A stretch of DNA of 13,521 nucleotides from Lysobacteraceae bacterium. Its GTDB lineage: Bacteria > Pseudomonadota > Gammaproteobacteria > Xanthomonadales > Xanthomonadaceae. The DNA lies in NCBI GenBank assembly GCA_028293685.1, contig JAQGOI010000260.1:1-13521 (forward strand), read 5' to 3'. Below the pieces are notes generated by a model, which had not been told where the DNA came from, did not search any database, and saw nothing but the letters and a program-made list of their open reading frames with translations. Of the stretch, positions 12,906 through 13,521 are shown one piece after another (the stretch's first letter is position 1; each line of letters begins with the position of its first letter). The translations under genes and the position numbers were made by a program.

Positions 12906-13521
12906 GCGACGTACCACCGGGTACAAGGGCCGGAGTTCATCCGTCGTCGACGACACCACTTCAGCGCCGTGTCGTGCTGGTCACTGGCGCCCATGGAGGC
13001 CTCGGTCAGGCTGCATCGCAGGCGTGCGTGGATGCGGGTGCGGCCGTCGTTCTACTCGGACGCAAGGTCCCGAAGTTGCATCGCCTTCACGACCGGATTT
13101 CGAAAGCCGGCGGTGAAGCGCTGCTGTATCCGCTCGACCTTGAAGGTGCATCGCCCGACGATTACGCCGAACTTGCCACGCGCATCGAAGCCGAGCTTGG
13201 ACGCCTGGACGGCGTGCTGCATTGCGCGGCGGAATTCCGCGGACTGACGCCCTTGCTGCACACCGATCCGGCGGCCTTCGCGCGCGCGCTCCACGTCAAC
13301 CTCACGGCACCGTGGTGGCTGACGCAGGCCTGCCTGCCGTTGTTGGCCAAGGCCGAAGACGCTGCCGTCGTTTTCGCGATCAACGACCTGCATCAATCCG
13401 GGCGCGCTTTCTGGGGCGGCTATGGCATCGCGCAGCATGGGTTGGTGGCACTGGTCTCGATGCTGCATGCCGAACTCGCGAACGGTCCGGTCCGGGTCAG
13501 CGCATTGCAACCTGGCCCGAT
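12902..13521 (+). CDS. SDR-family protein with altered catalytic residues (partial)
   Basis: The frame starts at GTG 12902, overlapping the grxD stop as GTGA, and stays open to the window edge: 206 residues, C-terminus missing. It has a short-chain dehydrogenase/reductase Rossmann fold: VVLVTGAHGGLG (24-35) matches TGxxxGxG, then VVLLGRK, LDGVLHCAAEF, and ALHVNLTAPWW with the conserved N133. The sequence GRAFWGGYGIAQHG resembles the YciK-type GRANWGAYAxSK region. Y174 is kept. The lysine of YxxxK is Q178, and the catalytic serine position, 13 residues before Tyr, is N161. The protein may have lost redox activity and act as a binding or regulatory protein, or use other chemistry. The N-terminal ~20 residues are probably disordered. 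Substrate unknown. Confidence 0.88.
   Translation, partial: MSDVPPGTRAGVHPSSTTPLQRRVVLVTGAHGGLGQAASQACVDAGAAVVLLGRKVPKLHRLHDRISKAGGEALLYPLDLEGASPDDYAELATRIEAELGRLDGVLHCAAEFRGLTPLLHTDPAAFARALHVNLTAPWWLTQACLPLLAKAEDAAVVFAINDLHQSGRAFWGGYGIAQHGLVALVSMLHAELANGPVRVSALQPGP

Overview
The window is high-GC, gene-dense DNA from a gammaproteobacterium, most likely Xanthomonadales (Lysobacterales: Xanthomonadaceae or Rhodanobacteraceae). Three things point there: the petABC-sspA-sspB order, the GTGG-headed REP dimer of the Stenotrophomonas GTAG type, and the TACACT/TAGAAT/TACAAT -10 boxes. The assignment is by recall, not by a search. I see 16 coding sequences, two of them cut by the window edges. There is no tRNA, rRNA, CRISPR array or transposase gene.

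Layout, left to right. (1) The 3' end of an ABC-2 transporter permease (+) faces miaB (-) across a REP-type inverted repeat. (2) A secreted SLT-type lytic transglycosylase (+) diverges from miaB. (3) petA-petB-petC (+), the complete cytochrome bc1 complex, is followed after a tandem-hairpin spacer by sspA-sspB (+), a RNA-polymerase-associated stress regulator and a ClpXP adaptor. (4) A small DUF3301-type membrane protein (-) diverges from a tail-anchored double-FHA protein (+). (5) A Trm112-like gene and nadC (-) form a GTGA-coupled pair that diverges from purE-purK (+). (6) About 720 bp without genes contains a 510-bp palindromic repeat element and the sodB terminator. (7) sodB (-) diverges from grxD (+), and grxD overlaps a truncated SDR-family gene by GTGA.

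Functionally this is mostly core metabolism and stress housekeeping: tRNA modification, aerobic respiration, NAD and purine synthesis, superoxide defence and Fe-S handling. I do not find a convincing new multi-gene system. The most interesting points are the nested palindromic element at 11164-11673, the SDR protein whose catalytic Ser and Lys positions are Asn and Gln, the Trm112-like protein lacking zinc cysteines, and the double-FHA protein with one degenerate domain. Both obvious intergenic repeats lie between convergent genes, and two of the gene-gene couplings use a GTGA overlap.
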